Shown here: piece by piece, positions 55,662 through 64,000 of the stretch | Layout of the letters: every line of letters starts with the position of its first letter | How positions within the stretch are numbered: the stretch's first letter is position 1 | Origin: Xylanivirga thermophila | GTDB lineage: Bacteria > Bacillota > Clostridia > Caldicoprobacterales > Xylanivirgaceae | Assembly (NCBI RefSeq): GCF_004138105.1 | Contig: NZ_RXHQ01000009.1 | Location: 1-64,000, forward strand | Length of the DNA stretch: 64,000 nt | Direction: 5' to 3' | Notes under the pieces: generated by a model | What the model saw: the letters and a program-made list of their open reading frames with translations, nothing else | Database searches by the model: none | What the model was told of the DNA's origin: nothing | Translations under genes and position numbers: made by a program

Positions 55662-56519
55662 GTGGCCAAAAAAAATGCTGGTTGGAATGAAGATAAATTA
55701 AATAGATGGATAAAGGAAGGCAGAGGACAGGGGGAAGGCAGGGATTATAAACCTTGGATTACGGTAACGGATTTTCCTTCACAGGGAAGGTGTGCCCGTG
55801 TAAAGGGAATTAAAACGGGTAGGGTTCATCATTTTCTATCGGATATACAAAGAGAATATTTTTATTTATTGGAATTCGATGAGGCAAATATTATTTTTGA
55901 TATTAAAGAGTCTTATCCTTTGCTTGATTTTTATGATGTAGTTCAAGATACACAAGATTTGAATAAGCAATACTTTAAAGACAAAAATACAGGATTGCCA
56001 TATGTTCTTACTACAACTTTTCTAATTACGATAAAATCTCTAAATGGAGGTGTAGAATATGTCGCCAGAAGCGTGAAGGCAGCATCGGAATTAGAACGAA
56101 AGACAACTCTTGAAAAGTTGGAAATGGAAAGGCGGTATTGGCAGGCAAAATCTATCGATTGGTCTATTGTTACAGAAAAAGATATAAATTCTGTAAAGGC
56201 GAAAAACATAGAATGGGCACTTTCTTCAATACATGCCATCCCAGATATGGGACTTTCCAAACAAGAGATAATAGAACTTGGTGCTGCACTTCAATTAAGA
56301 CTTTATTCTAACAAAGATTCATCTATAAGAAGTATAGTAACTGGACTTGAGGTTGATTACGCCTTAGATGAAGGTACAGGCTTATTTTTATTTCGCTATT
56401 TAGTTGCCATAAAGGCTGTGAGACTTAATATGAACATACCTATAGATTTAAGCAGTCCTGCCAGTGTAATAAAATTTGATGAAATTATGGAGGAGGATTT
56501 AAAAAGTGTTAGTAGTTAA
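55662..56519 (+). CDS. tnsA: TnsA-like protein of a Tn7-like element, active-site residues altered
   Basis: A 285-residue TnsA. The N-terminus through WIKEGRGQGEGRDYKPWITV, TGRVHHFLSD and the C-terminal TLEKLEMERRYWQAK match E. coli TnsA well, and the length is alike. TnsA normally makes the cut at the 5' ends of the transposon. In E. coli TnsA the catalytic residues are E63, D114, Q130 and K132. The matching residues here are Q63 (codon CAA at 55848), T119 (ACT at 56016), S137 and K139. Only the lysine is kept, so endonuclease activity is doubtful. The GTG start at 55662 follows GGGGGG. Overlaps tnsB by 14 bases. Confidence 0.88.
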   Translation: MAKKNAGWNEDKLNRWIKEGRGQGEGRDYKPWITVTDFPSQGRCARVKGIKTGRVHHFLSDIQREYFYLLEFDEANIIFDIKESYPLLDFYDVVQDTQDLNKQYFKDKNTGLPYVLTTTFLITIKSLNGGVEYVARSVKAASELERKTTLEKLEMERRYWQAKSIDWSIVTEKDINSVKAKNIEWALSSIHAIPDMGLSKQEIIELGAALQLRLYSNKDSSIRSIVTGLEVDYALDEGTGLFLFRYLVAIKAVRLNMNIPIDLSSPASVIKFDEIMEEDLKSVSS

Positions 56520-58776
56520 TATGTTGGTTAAATGGGGAAGTGCAGGGATAAGGGAGATAGGGTGTGAGGTGCAAGGGGGCGGTGAAGGGTTAAGGGGACT
56601 GGGTTATAAGGCTCAAGGGGAGGATGAAAGGATAAATAAATTAGGATACGGGATACAAGGGGAAAGTATTATTGAAAGGGTTTTGTGGTTGGATGGGTCA
56701 AAGGATTTAGCGTATGCGATTGATATAAATGCTAATAGATTTCCCTATGCACGAGCAATAAGCGAATACGAAGATGCATTAGAAAGAGATATGGCCGTTA
56801 TCCTAGATACTGACCCTTATATGAAGGCTGTAGATGAAAATTTACTTACTAAAAGGACTAAGGAAATAAGGGATAAGGCGTGGGAGGCAATTTCTCCGTT
56901 TGTTGTATTAGAGCCTGAAATTTATGATTCAAGGGAAAGAAGTGAGTATATAAGGAATGTGGCAGAAAAGCATCAGATGACCGAAAAAACCATAGTTAAG
57001 TACTTAAAAAGATATTGGATAAGGGGTAAGACTAAGAACGCCCTGATTCCAGATTTTTATCGGTGTGGGGGCAGGGGTAAAGAGAAAGAAAATACAGGAG
57101 TGAAACGGGGCAGACCTCGGAAACACGGTGATATCGTCGGTATAGGCGTAAATATAGATGATGAAATAAAACGAATATTTCGGATAGCAATAAATAAATT
57201 CTACTACAGTTCAACCCAATACTCCCTTACCCTTACTTATGAACTAATGCGGAAGGAATATTTTAATGAGGGATACAGGATTGAAAATGGTATAGAAGTT
57301 CCTATTTTAAAACCTTCTTCGGAGGTTCCTACATTTGGACAATTCCGTTATTGGTTTAATAAAGAGAGAAATATAAAACATGAAATATCTGCACGTTATA
57401 GCCCTAAAAAGTATCAGCAGGAATATCGACCTGTTTTAGGCAGTTCTAGTGTAGATGCAATAGGACCTGGCTCGCTTTATCAAATTGATGCTACTATAGC
57501 CGATGTTTACTTAGTTTCACGGTTTAACAGGACACATATAATTGGAAGGCCTGTAGTATATGTCATTCAAGATTGTTTTTCCAGGATTATTACGGGGTTA
57601 TATGTAGGTTTGGAAGGACCATCATGGATAGGTGCTTCAATGGCTATTGCAAATAGTGCCTCGGATAAAGTTAAGTTTTGCAATGAATATGAAGTAGAAA
57701 TAAAAGAGGAGGAATGGTCTATACATCATCTGCCACAGGCAATTTTAGCAGATAGAGGTGAAATGTTATCGGATAATGCAGAGAGTTTAATCATGAATCT
57801 TGGTATTACAATAAAAAATACTCCGCCTTATAGGGCGGACTGGAAGTCACTAATAGAGAGGTATTTTAAATTAACAAATGAACGTACTAAAGCATTTTTA
57901 CCAGGAGCCATTAATCCAGATTTTAGAGAACGGGGAGGCCGTGACTATAGGCTTGACGCAAAACTCGACCTGCAGCAGTTTACCAAAATTATTATAAAGT
58001 GTGCATTATATCATAATAATCATTATCGTATGGATAACTATAATAAAGATGAGATGATGGTATCAGATGAAGTGGAACCCATACCAAGGGAGATATGGAA
58101 CTGGGGCTTGACAAACAAGATGGGGAAATTACGGCAAGTAGACGAGGAAGTAGTGAAACTTAATCTTATGCCGTCAGATAATGGGGTGGTTACGGCAAAA
58201 GGTATAAGGTTTAAGGGACTTTATTACAGTTCTAAAACCTGTATGAAAGAGCAGTGGTTTGTTAAGGCTCGCAGCCGTGGAAGTTGGCAGATACCAATAT
58301 GTTACGACCCAAGAAGAGTAGATTATATCTATATAAAAAAATCTGCAACGGAATTTGAAAAATGCTTCTTACTAGAATATCAAACAGCATTTAAGGACAA
58401 GTATCTTGAAGAAGTGGAATATCTTAATGAATGGGAAAAGGTACAAAAGGTTAAGAGTAGCGACGTGAGTATGCAGGCAAAGTCTGACCTTATGACAGAA
58501 ATTCAAAATGTTGTAAAGAATGCAAAGAAAGAGACCAATAGTAAACTTTTCTTATCTAATGAGAGTGATACACAGCGAAAGAAGAATATTCGGGGAAATA
58601 GGCAAATTGAAAAGGAAATAAACCGTGAAACGGAAGTATTTGAACTGGACAAGAGAGAGATACAAGGTGAAGCAGAAATAATACCTTTTGATAAAGTAGA
58701 AGATGAGTTACCAGACAATCCATTGGAGTTATTGAGGAAAAAGCAGAGGGAGCAGTTGAGGGGCAGGGGTTACTAA
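56506..58776 (+). CDS. tnsB: TnsB transposase (DDE)
   Basis: A 756-residue transposase of the Tn7/Mu retroviral-integrase group. The triad is D328 in YQIDATIADV, D416 in ILADRGEM and E451 in SLIERYFK; the last two are 35 residues apart, as usual. The DNA-binding N-terminal domains span about 55-300. Residues 15-54 hold three imperfect 14-residue repeats of the type LRGLGYKAQGEDER, not expected in TnsB. The GTG start at 56506 is nine bases after AGGAGG inside the tnsA end. It joins the 3' ends of the element to target DNA. Confidence 0.93.
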   Translation: MLVVNMLVKWGSAGIREIGCEVQGGGEGLRGLGYKAQGEDERINKLGYGIQGESIIERVLWLDGSKDLAYAIDINANRFPYARAISEYEDALERDMAVILDTDPYMKAVDENLLTKRTKEIRDKAWEAISPFVVLEPEIYDSRERSEYIRNVAEKHQMTEKTIVKYLKRYWIRGKTKNALIPDFYRCGGRGKEKENTGVKRGRPRKHGDIVGIGVNIDDEIKRIFRIAINKFYYSSTQYSLTLTYELMRKEYFNEGYRIENGIEVPILKPSSEVPTFGQFRYWFNKERNIKHEISARYSPKKYQQEYRPVLGSSSVDAIGPGSLYQIDATIADVYLVSRFNRTHIIGRPVVYVIQDCFSRIITGLYVGLEGPSWIGASMAIANSASDKVKFCNEYEVEIKEEEWSIHHLPQAILADRGEMLSDNAESLIMNLGITIKNTPPYRADWKSLIERYFKLTNERTKAFLPGAINPDFRERGGRDYRLDAKLDLQQFTKIIIKCALYHNNHYRMDNYNKDEMMVSDEVEPIPREIWNWGLTNKMGKLRQVDEEVVKLNLMPSDNGVVTAKGIRFKGLYYSSKTCMKEQWFVKARSRGSWQIPICYDPRRVDYIYIKKSATEFEKCFLLEYQTAFKDKYLEEVEYLNEWEKVQKVKSSDVSMQAKSDLMTEIQNVVKNAKKETNSKLFLSNESDTQRKKNIRGNRQIEKEINRETEVFELDKREIQGEAEIIPFDKVEDELPDNPLELLRKKQREQLRGRGY
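56548..56667 (+). repeat. Three G-rich 42-bp tandem repeats in the tnsB 5' end
   Basis: IREIGCEVQGGGEG, LRGLGYKAQGEDER, INKLGYGIQGES: DNA is very G-rich on the coding strand, like the GGGTTAAGG words in non-coding DNA. Confidence 0.7.
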
Positions 58777-58795
58777 GAGCAGGAATGGGGGGAGT

Positions 58796-60472
58796 ATGGT
58801 GAGTAATGTAGATGGGGGTGCAGGTCTTATGGGCAAAGTGTTAATACCACATGGTGTTGTAGCAGAGGAAGCAGTGTATAAAGAGCAAATAATTGAAGGA
58901 TATAGAGACAATCCATTTATAGAGGCTCTACCTCCCATATTTTCTCCAGAAGAGGTAATTGATAAAATGATAGTTTATCCACCATATAACGAAGGGGAAA
59001 GAGAACTGGATGCTCATTATAGAATTCACCTTGTACAAAAACTGTTTCAGTGTTTTCAGCCCTTACCGCAGCATTTGGATTTAGAAAGCAGGATTTCACG
59101 GGTCATAAGACAAGGTTATCTTGCGAGAAATCCAATTAGCAGAGATTATGTAATAAGTCTAAATGATGGATATAAGGCTATACAGAATTGTGATATTAAT
59201 ACAAACCAGCAGTTTAGAAGCACAGCCTGCGGTTTTACTACTATTGGTGTATCAGGGATGGGAAAATCGGTATCAGTTAATAGAGTTTTGTCTATGTATC
59301 CGCAGGTGATAGTACATAGTGGGTATAAGGGGCAGGGATTTAGTTTTTATCAAATAGTATGGCTGAAACTGGATTGCCCTTTTGATGGCAGTGTTAAAGG
59401 ACTTTGTATAGATTTTTTTAATAAGATAGACCAGTTAATGGGTACAAATTATTACAGTAAGGTTGGAAGTTATAACAGGTCTGTAGATTATATGCTTACC
59501 CTTATAGCACAGGTGGTGAGGAGTACGGGGTTAGGGCTTTTAGTCATAGATGAAATCCAACACCTTTGTGAGGCAAGAGGTTTTGGTGATGAGAAAATGT
59601 TAAACTTCTTTGTAACTTTAGTTAATACAGCAGGTGTTCCCGTTGTGCTTATTGGTAATCCCAAAGCCATGTCTATATTACAAAGTGAGTTTCGTCAGGC
59701 AAGGAGAGGTTCGGGTCAGGGAGATATGATTTGGGACAGGCTAGGGCAAAATGATGATTATGAATTATTACTTGATGCCCTTTGGCAATATCAATGGACT
59801 AGAAAAGTGAGTCCTCTTACAGAAAACATAAAGGATGTACTATACGAGGAGAGCCAAGGGGTAATAGACATTGTGGTAAAACTTATGGTTATGTCTCAAA
59901 CGGTGGCTATCACTACTGGTATAGAGAAAGTTACAGAATCCTTAATAAGCCAAGTGGCAAAGGAACATTTTAAATTAGTAAGGCCTATGCTTCTTGCACT
60001 TAAATCAGGTAACATGAAAGAGATTGCGAAGTATTCTGATATAAGTACACTGGAAATAGATTATAGCAAGGTAATAGACCAAGGAAAACAGTCGGCAAAA
60101 ATGCAGGCAAAGATTAAAGCATTGAAGGAGAAAAAGGAAGAAAGGGATAAGGAGGAAAGGGGAACAAAGGCAGAAAAGGTTATAATGAAACTCTTGGAAC
60201 TTGGAATAAAGCCGAAAGAAGCACAAAAGGCAGTTGAAGCCGTTCTCGGAACGGAAGGCCAAGATATAGATGATGGACAATTAGTTATAAAAGCAGTCCA
60301 GTCACTTTCTTCGATGCCGAGTAAAAAGAAAACTAAAGAGATTCCAAAATCTAAGGATGATGTCAGATATGTTGTTGAAGAAGGCAAAAAAGTGGGAAAA
60401 ACGGCATATGAAGCACTGAAAGTCAAAGGTTATATTCAAAAGGAAGAAGATTGGATTTTTAAAGTGGGGTGA
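58796..60472 (+). CDS. tnsC: TnsC AAA+ ATPase
   Basis: A 558-residue AAA+ regulator of Tn7-like transposition. Walker A is GVSGMGKS at 151-158, Walker B is LLVIDEIQH (D252-E253). It should form an ATP-bound ring on target DNA and link the target selector TniQ to the TnsAB transposase. A charged coiled-coil insert near 440-470 (KMQAKIKALKEKKEERDKEE) precedes the C-terminal part. The start is uncertain: ATG 58796 is very close to its GGGGGG site, and ATG 58829 after GGGGGTGCAG is another option. Confidence 0.92.
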   Translation: MVSNVDGGAGLMGKVLIPHGVVAEEAVYKEQIIEGYRDNPFIEALPPIFSPEEVIDKMIVYPPYNEGERELDAHYRIHLVQKLFQCFQPLPQHLDLESRISRVIRQGYLARNPISRDYVISLNDGYKAIQNCDINTNQQFRSTACGFTTIGVSGMGKSVSVNRVLSMYPQVIVHSGYKGQGFSFYQIVWLKLDCPFDGSVKGLCIDFFNKIDQLMGTNYYSKVGSYNRSVDYMLTLIAQVVRSTGLGLLVIDEIQHLCEARGFGDEKMLNFFVTLVNTAGVPVVLIGNPKAMSILQSEFRQARRGSGQGDMIWDRLGQNDDYELLLDALWQYQWTRKVSPLTENIKDVLYEESQGVIDIVVKLMVMSQTVAITTGIEKVTESLISQVAKEHFKLVRPMLLALKSGNMKEIAKYSDISTLEIDYSKVIDQGKQSAKMQAKIKALKEKKEERDKEERGTKAEKVIMKLLELGIKPKEAQKAVEAVLGTEGQDIDDGQLVIKAVQSLSSMPSKKKTKEIPKSKDDVRYVVEEGKKVGKTAYEALKVKGYIQKEEDWIFKVG

Positions 60473-60481
60473 AGAGTTATC

Positions 60482-62530
60482 ATGCATTTTTTCCCGAACC
60501 CGTACAACGATGAGATTTTATATAGCGTGTTAGCACGGTATAGCGTACGATGTGGCATTATAAGTCATAAAACTATAATAGAAGGCATATTTGGTAAAGC
60601 CAGTGCGAGGGCAGTCATGGAACTGCCTTTTAATATAAATGGGCTTATATCAAACCTACCAGTGAACAGTCCCTATACAGGAGATGTTTTTATTTATAAC
60701 CATACACTATATACGTTTTTTACAGCATTTCTTCCGCCTGAACGTGCAGAAGGGATAAAGTGCTTGATGCTTGAAGAAAGTGGGGGCAGCAAGGCTTATG
60801 GGAAAGCAGGTATTTTAGGCAGCCGTCTTCCGCTAAATGAATATATGAAATTTTGCCCCAAATGTTTTGAGGAAGATACTGCACAATATGGCGAAGGTTA
60901 CTGGCACAGGATACATCAAGTCCCATTTATAATGGTTTGCCCTTTGCATGAAACTTTGCTTTATGATAGTACCGTTTTAGTAAGAGGGCATAATCCTCAA
61001 GCCTATATACCTGCAAACGGTGATAACTGTAGGGTTAATGAACTGCCTTACTATAAACCTGATACAATAAAGAAGTTTATCAATATTTCTAAAGATGTAC
61101 AAAATTTATTAGAGAGTAGTTTTCCCAACAAACCTTTTACTTGGTTTGCAAAGCAGTATGTTGAGAGATTTAAGGAATTGGAATATGCCAATATAAATGG
61201 CAGGGTGTATTGGGATGACCTGGTGCAAGATTTTAAAGATTTTTATGGCGAAGAATTTCTTAATGCTATGCAGTCTAATATAGAAGATAAGGGACAAGGG
61301 CAATGGATAAGGGAAGTTACGCATTCAGATGCAAAGGCTATGCATCCTATTAGACATTTACTGCTTGCCAGGTTTTTAGGGTTATCGTTGGATACACTTT
61401 TTAATAAAGAGATTTGCTATAAACCCTTTGGAGATGGACCTTGGCTTTGCTTAAATCCTGCTGCAGACCATTTTCTTGAGCCTGTAATTAAAGATGTAGA
61501 GATAAAGTACAGGCGTAGGAATAAGAATACTAATGGGTTTTTCAGATGTGGCTGTGGGTTTGAATACATGAGGTCAGTGGCAAGGAAGCAAGGTGAAAGG
61601 GTTATAAGGGGTGAAAGTACAGGAATTAGGGGTAAGGAAGATAGGGTAATTAGGGATAAGGGGATGGGTATTAGGAGTAAGGAAACGGGAGTTAGAGATG
61701 GGGAAGTAGAAATTGAGGATAGGGAGGCGGGATGTGAGGAGCAAGGTAGATTTGTAAGGGTTGTGAAATATGGTCATGTGTGGGAAGAGAAGGTACTGGA
61801 ATTGATAGATGAGGGAGTTAGTGATGAGGAGATTGCAGTAAGGCTTAATGCAGATGTGAGGAAGATTAGGGGATTTAATAGGGGTAAGGGAGACAGGGAT
61901 AATATGGGCGAGGATGAAAGGAGTAAGGGAGAAGGGGTTAAGGGTACTAGGATTATTGAGACTTTGGACAATAGTATTGATTTTATAGTAAAAAGGCAGA
62001 AGTATAGGGAAGAGTGGCTTCGGGTAGTCGGAGAAAACCCAGATAAGGGCAGAGTAGAGTTGCGGAGGCTAGGTAAATATACCTGTACCTGGTTATGCAG
62101 GAATGACAGGGAGTGGTGGGAGAAAAATACTCCTGCAAAGAAGTATGTACAGGCCGATAATACTGTTGATTGGGAAATTAGGGACAAGGAAATTTTACAG
62201 CATGTTAAGCAAACCGTTCAGGAGATTTTAGATAGTGAGGAAAAGCCCCAGAGAATCAGCCTACGACTGGTTAAAACAAAGTCAGGGCTTAAAAGTTTTG
62301 ACCTTCAATTGGATAAATTGCCACTAACTAAAGCATTCATTGATTCCGCAATAGAGACCCCTATGGATTTACATAAAAGGAGTATAAGATGGGCAATTAA
62401 TAAACTCAATGAAGAAGGTAAGGCATTGACTATTACTAATATTACTGCAATGACAGGAGTAGGGAACAAGTATAGGAAACAGGTTGTGGAGGAGATTAAG
62501 AGGGTGTTAGAGGGGCTAGGGAAAAGGTGA
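60482..62530 (+). CDS. tniQ: TniQ/TnsD-type target selector
   Basis: A 682-residue TniQ-family protein of TnsD size. The opening FFPNPYNDEILYSVLARYSV is characteristic. One zinc site is C125/C128/C153/H156 (FCPKCFEED, CPLHE) and a second begins at C356-C358 (RCGCGFEY). The C-terminal half should bind the target attachment site with helix-turn-helix domains. Residues 374-418 are an in-frame low-complexity insert (VIRGESTGIRGKEDR and relatives) made of G-rich 45-base repeats. One long TniQ protein and no second selector suggests site-specific insertion, the target being unknown. Confidence 0.9.
   Translation: MHFFPNPYNDEILYSVLARYSVRCGIISHKTIIEGIFGKASARAVMELPFNINGLISNLPVNSPYTGDVFIYNHTLYTFFTAFLPPERAEGIKCLMLEESGGSKAYGKAGILGSRLPLNEYMKFCPKCFEEDTAQYGEGYWHRIHQVPFIMVCPLHETLLYDSTVLVRGHNPQAYIPANGDNCRVNELPYYKPDTIKKFINISKDVQNLLESSFPNKPFTWFAKQYVERFKELEYANINGRVYWDDLVQDFKDFYGEEFLNAMQSNIEDKGQGQWIREVTHSDAKAMHPIRHLLLARFLGLSLDTLFNKEICYKPFGDGPWLCLNPAADHFLEPVIKDVEIKYRRRNKNTNGFFRCGCGFEYMRSVARKQGERVIRGESTGIRGKEDRVIRDKGMGIRSKETGVRDGEVEIEDREAGCEEQGRFVRVVKYGHVWEEKVLELIDEGVSDEEIAVRLNADVRKIRGFNRGKGDRDNMGEDERSKGEGVKGTRIIETLDNSIDFIVKRQKYREEWLRVVGENPDKGRVELRRLGKYTCTWLCRNDREWWEKNTPAKKYVQADNTVDWEIRDKEILQHVKQTVQEILDSEEKPQRISLRLVKTKSGLKSFDLQLDKLPLTKAFIDSAIETPMDLHKRSIRWAINKLNEEGKALTITNITAMTGVGNKYRKQVVEEIKRVLEGLGKR
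61601..61735 (+). repeat. G-rich 45-bp in-frame repeats in tniQ
   Basis: VIRGESTGIRGKEDR and VIRDKGMGIRSKETG plus a decayed third unit. Coding strand is strongly G-rich with AGGGATAAGGGGAT-type words. Confidence 0.68.
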
Positions 62531-62642
62531 AAAGGGTTAAGGAAGTAGGTGCTTTTACGGGGTGTATGGTGTAAAATAAAGGTATATACTAGTAGAAAGG
62601 TATTAGGTAAGAAGTATTTATATGCGGCAAGAGAGTGCAAAA

Positions 62643-62819
62643 ATGAAAAAAGAGGCAGCAGCAATTGGGATTATTGGAATACCTGATGATGAAAGCATTA
62701 AAATGCTGGAAAAAGAGTTAGGGGAGCCTATAAAGAAGATTGAGAAAAAAGGAAAGATTATTTTGTTGGTTGGCAAAGGATTATTTAAAAAGAAAATTAT
62801 AATTCCTACCGAAAAATAG
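62643..62819 (+). CDS. Small protein after the tns operon, unknown
   Basis: 58 residues from ATG 62643, eight bases after GAGAG (ATG 62622 is an alternative with no ribosome site). Lysine-rich with an alternating hydrophobic end (GKIILLVGKGLFKKKIIIPT). No family recognised. It could be cargo next to the Tn7-like genes. Confidence 0.5.
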   Translation: MKKEAAAIGIIGIPDDESIKMLEKELGEPIKKIEKKGKIILLVGKGLFKKKIIIPTEK

Positions 62820-62916
62820 AAATGCTTGAAACTGTTTTACATTGTTTTTATAAGTCGCATTAGTAATTTAATGTGAAGGAGTATGTAAAATTACTTGCAG
62901 ATAATGGAGAAGGAAA

Positions 62917-63666
62917 ATGCAAAAAAGTAAACCTGTTTTATTATCAATTATATGGACAATAGTAATCTTGATTTTTCCAGTGATATCAGGTGTAATTGCC
63001 ACTGTATTTAAAATGAACCAGATTGTGATATTTCTTATACAGGGATGTTTTATGTTACTTTCCATAAGTATCCCAGTCATATATGTATGCAAAAAGAAAA
63101 TTGATGTCAAAGAAATTGGAGTGAGAAAAGCCAAATCAGGAAGTATCAGGAAAACGCTGTTATTTATACCCTTACTACTTGCTGAATTACCTCTTATACT
63201 AGTTGGTGTTGATTTTAAAGGTTTTACATATGTTAGCACACTTGCTTTTTTTACCTTAATGGTTGGAATCTCAGAAGAACTCTATTTTAGAGGTATCATT
63301 TTAAAGTTACTAAAAGATAACTTCTCTGTTAAGCAAACGATTATAATTTCTGCTTTGATATTTGGAATTGGACATAGCGCCAGTATTCTTGCCGGAGAAA
63401 GCATTGTGGAGGTATTACTACAAATTATTAATGCTATTATGTTCGGAATCCTTGCTGCTGAAATTGTCATACTTACAAAGAGTTTATTCCCCGTGATAAT
63501 ATGGCACTTTTTATTTAATTTTGTGAATTACATATCGTTAGCAATTAGTACAAGTGAATATATAGCGAACGGAATTCAAGAAATAATTATGATTATTTAT
63601 TCGGTATACTTATGGAATATAGTATCTCAAGAAAATGCGCAAATAGATAAGAGATGTCAGCATTAG
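62917..63666 (+). CDS. CPBP-family intramembrane metalloprotease
   Basis: A 249-residue protein with seven or eight hydrophobic segments. The CPBP (CAAX protease and bacteriocin-processing) motifs are EELYFRG near residue 123, FGIGHS near 150 and HFLFNF near 195, which hold the glutamates and histidines of the active site. GGAGAAGGAAA precedes the ATG. Members process peptides or give bacteriocin self-immunity. It may be chromosomal rather than part of the element. Confidence 0.9.
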   Translation: MQKSKPVLLSIIWTIVILIFPVISGVIATVFKMNQIVIFLIQGCFMLLSISIPVIYVCKKKIDVKEIGVRKAKSGSIRKTLLFIPLLLAELPLILVGVDFKGFTYVSTLAFFTLMVGISEELYFRGIILKLLKDNFSVKQTIIISALIFGIGHSASILAGESIVEVLLQIINAIMFGILAAEIVILTKSLFPVIIWHFLFNFVNYISLAISTSEYIANGIQEIIMIIYSVYLWNIVSQENAQIDKRCQH

Positions 63667-63702
63667 ATTATGAGAGCAATCTTTAGTTCGCACATTTTTC
63701 TA

Positions 63703-63753
63703 TTGACGTATATAGATTGACGATATATAATTTATATGTAGATAATCTATATA
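63703..63753 (+). promoter_or_regulatory. Promoter and likely PadR operator
   Basis: TTGACG (63703-63708), exactly 17 bases, TATAAT (63726-63731). TATATAGATT (63709-63718) and AATCTATATA (63744-63753) form a dyad around the -10 box, as expected if PadR represses itself. Confidence 0.75.
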
Positions 63754-63769
63754 TAAAGGAGGACTATAT

Positions 63770-64000
63770 ATGTCTATAGATAAGAGCCTGTTGACAGGTA
63801 GTACGACAACTTTGATTTTGAAGTTGCTTGAAGAAAAAGATATGTATGGGTATCAAATGATTGAAACTCTGGCACAAAAATCAGATGATACTTTCAACTT
63901 GAAAGCAGGTACACTTTATCCTATTTTACACAATCTTGAAAATAACGAAATTGTTGAATCTTACGAGGAAGAAGCGGATAACGGGCGAACAAGAAAATAT
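63770..64000 (+). CDS. PadR-family regulator (runs off the window end)
   Basis: The first 77 residues of a PadR repressor: SLLTGSTTTLILKLLEEKDM, then YGYQMIETLA and TLYPILHNLENN form the winged helix-turn-helix. The rest is beyond the window. AAAGGAGGACTATAT precedes the ATG. Such regulators often govern transporters encoded next to them. Confidence 0.92.
   Translation, partial: MSIDKSLLTGSTTTLILKLLEEKDMYGYQMIETLAQKSDDTFNLKAGTLYPILHNLENNEIVESYEEEADNGRTRKY

Noticed and set aside
55413-62530. CRISPR-associated Tn7-like element
   Set aside because: No cas gene and no repeat array anywhere in the window. The TniQ protein is of full TnsD length rather than the short CRISPR-linked form.

Overview
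The window is AT-rich DNA from a Gram-positive anaerobe, most likely a spore-forming clostridium. The signs are strong AGGAGG-type ribosome sites, a DegS kinase and the start of DegU, a DUF1540 protein, a SpoVS homologue and S-layer-homology (SLH) proteins. No rRNA or tRNA gene and no CRISPR array was seen.

Region 1 (1-5000) is ordinary chromosome: a DUF1540 protein, a phenylacetate-CoA ligase with its ACT-domain partner, alanine racemase, and the DegS/DegU two-component pair. degU breaks off inside its receiver domain near 5000 and reads in frame into the C-terminal half of an unrelated SMC/RecF-type ATPase. This is the left edge of a large accessory region, or a deletion or assembly join.

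Region 2 (5000-15300) is plasmid-like: an orphan four-helix-bundle protein, a ParM-type actin and its ParR-like partner, a sigma-like factor divergent from a zinc-finger/Toprim primase, a SpoVS-like protein, and a XRE repressor facing a diguanylate cyclase across two matching operators. The intergenic DNA is rich in hairpins, short promoter-terminator units, G-rich words and repeats of TTTTTGTCGC.

Region 3 (15600-31150) is a BREX phage-defence operon: a stand-alone copy of the methyltransferase N-terminal domain, PglX, a BrxA-like protein, BrxF, BrxC, PglZ, BrxD, BrxHI and a small protein. BrxF and BrxA are type 3 marks, whereas BrxD and BrxHI belong to types 2 and 6, so the locus looks like a hybrid.

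Region 4 (31300-39600) continues the defence and accessory genes: a zinc-ribbon gene cut by one stop codon, a DECH helicase, a DUF1444-like protein, and a XRE/ImmA-IrrE/PIN-like trio. Region 5 (40100-46700) is a surface cassette of two paralogous SLH proteins around lipoproteins and a membrane protein, with a partial gene duplication. Region 6 (47000-55400) holds a tyrosine recombinase beside candidate recombination arms, a second sigma-like/primase pair, and small unknown genes.

Region 7 (55400-62530) is a Tn7-like transposition operon, tnsA-tnsB-tnsC-tniQ(tnsD). TnsB keeps a clean DDE triad. TnsA carries substitutions at three of the four positions of the E. coli TnsA active site. Region 8 (62600-64000) has a small ORF, a CPBP-family membrane protease and the start of a PadR regulator behind a strong promoter. 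The Tn7-like ends could not be fixed by eye, so it is open whether the BREX and surface genes are transposon cargo or belong to a separate integrated plasmid.
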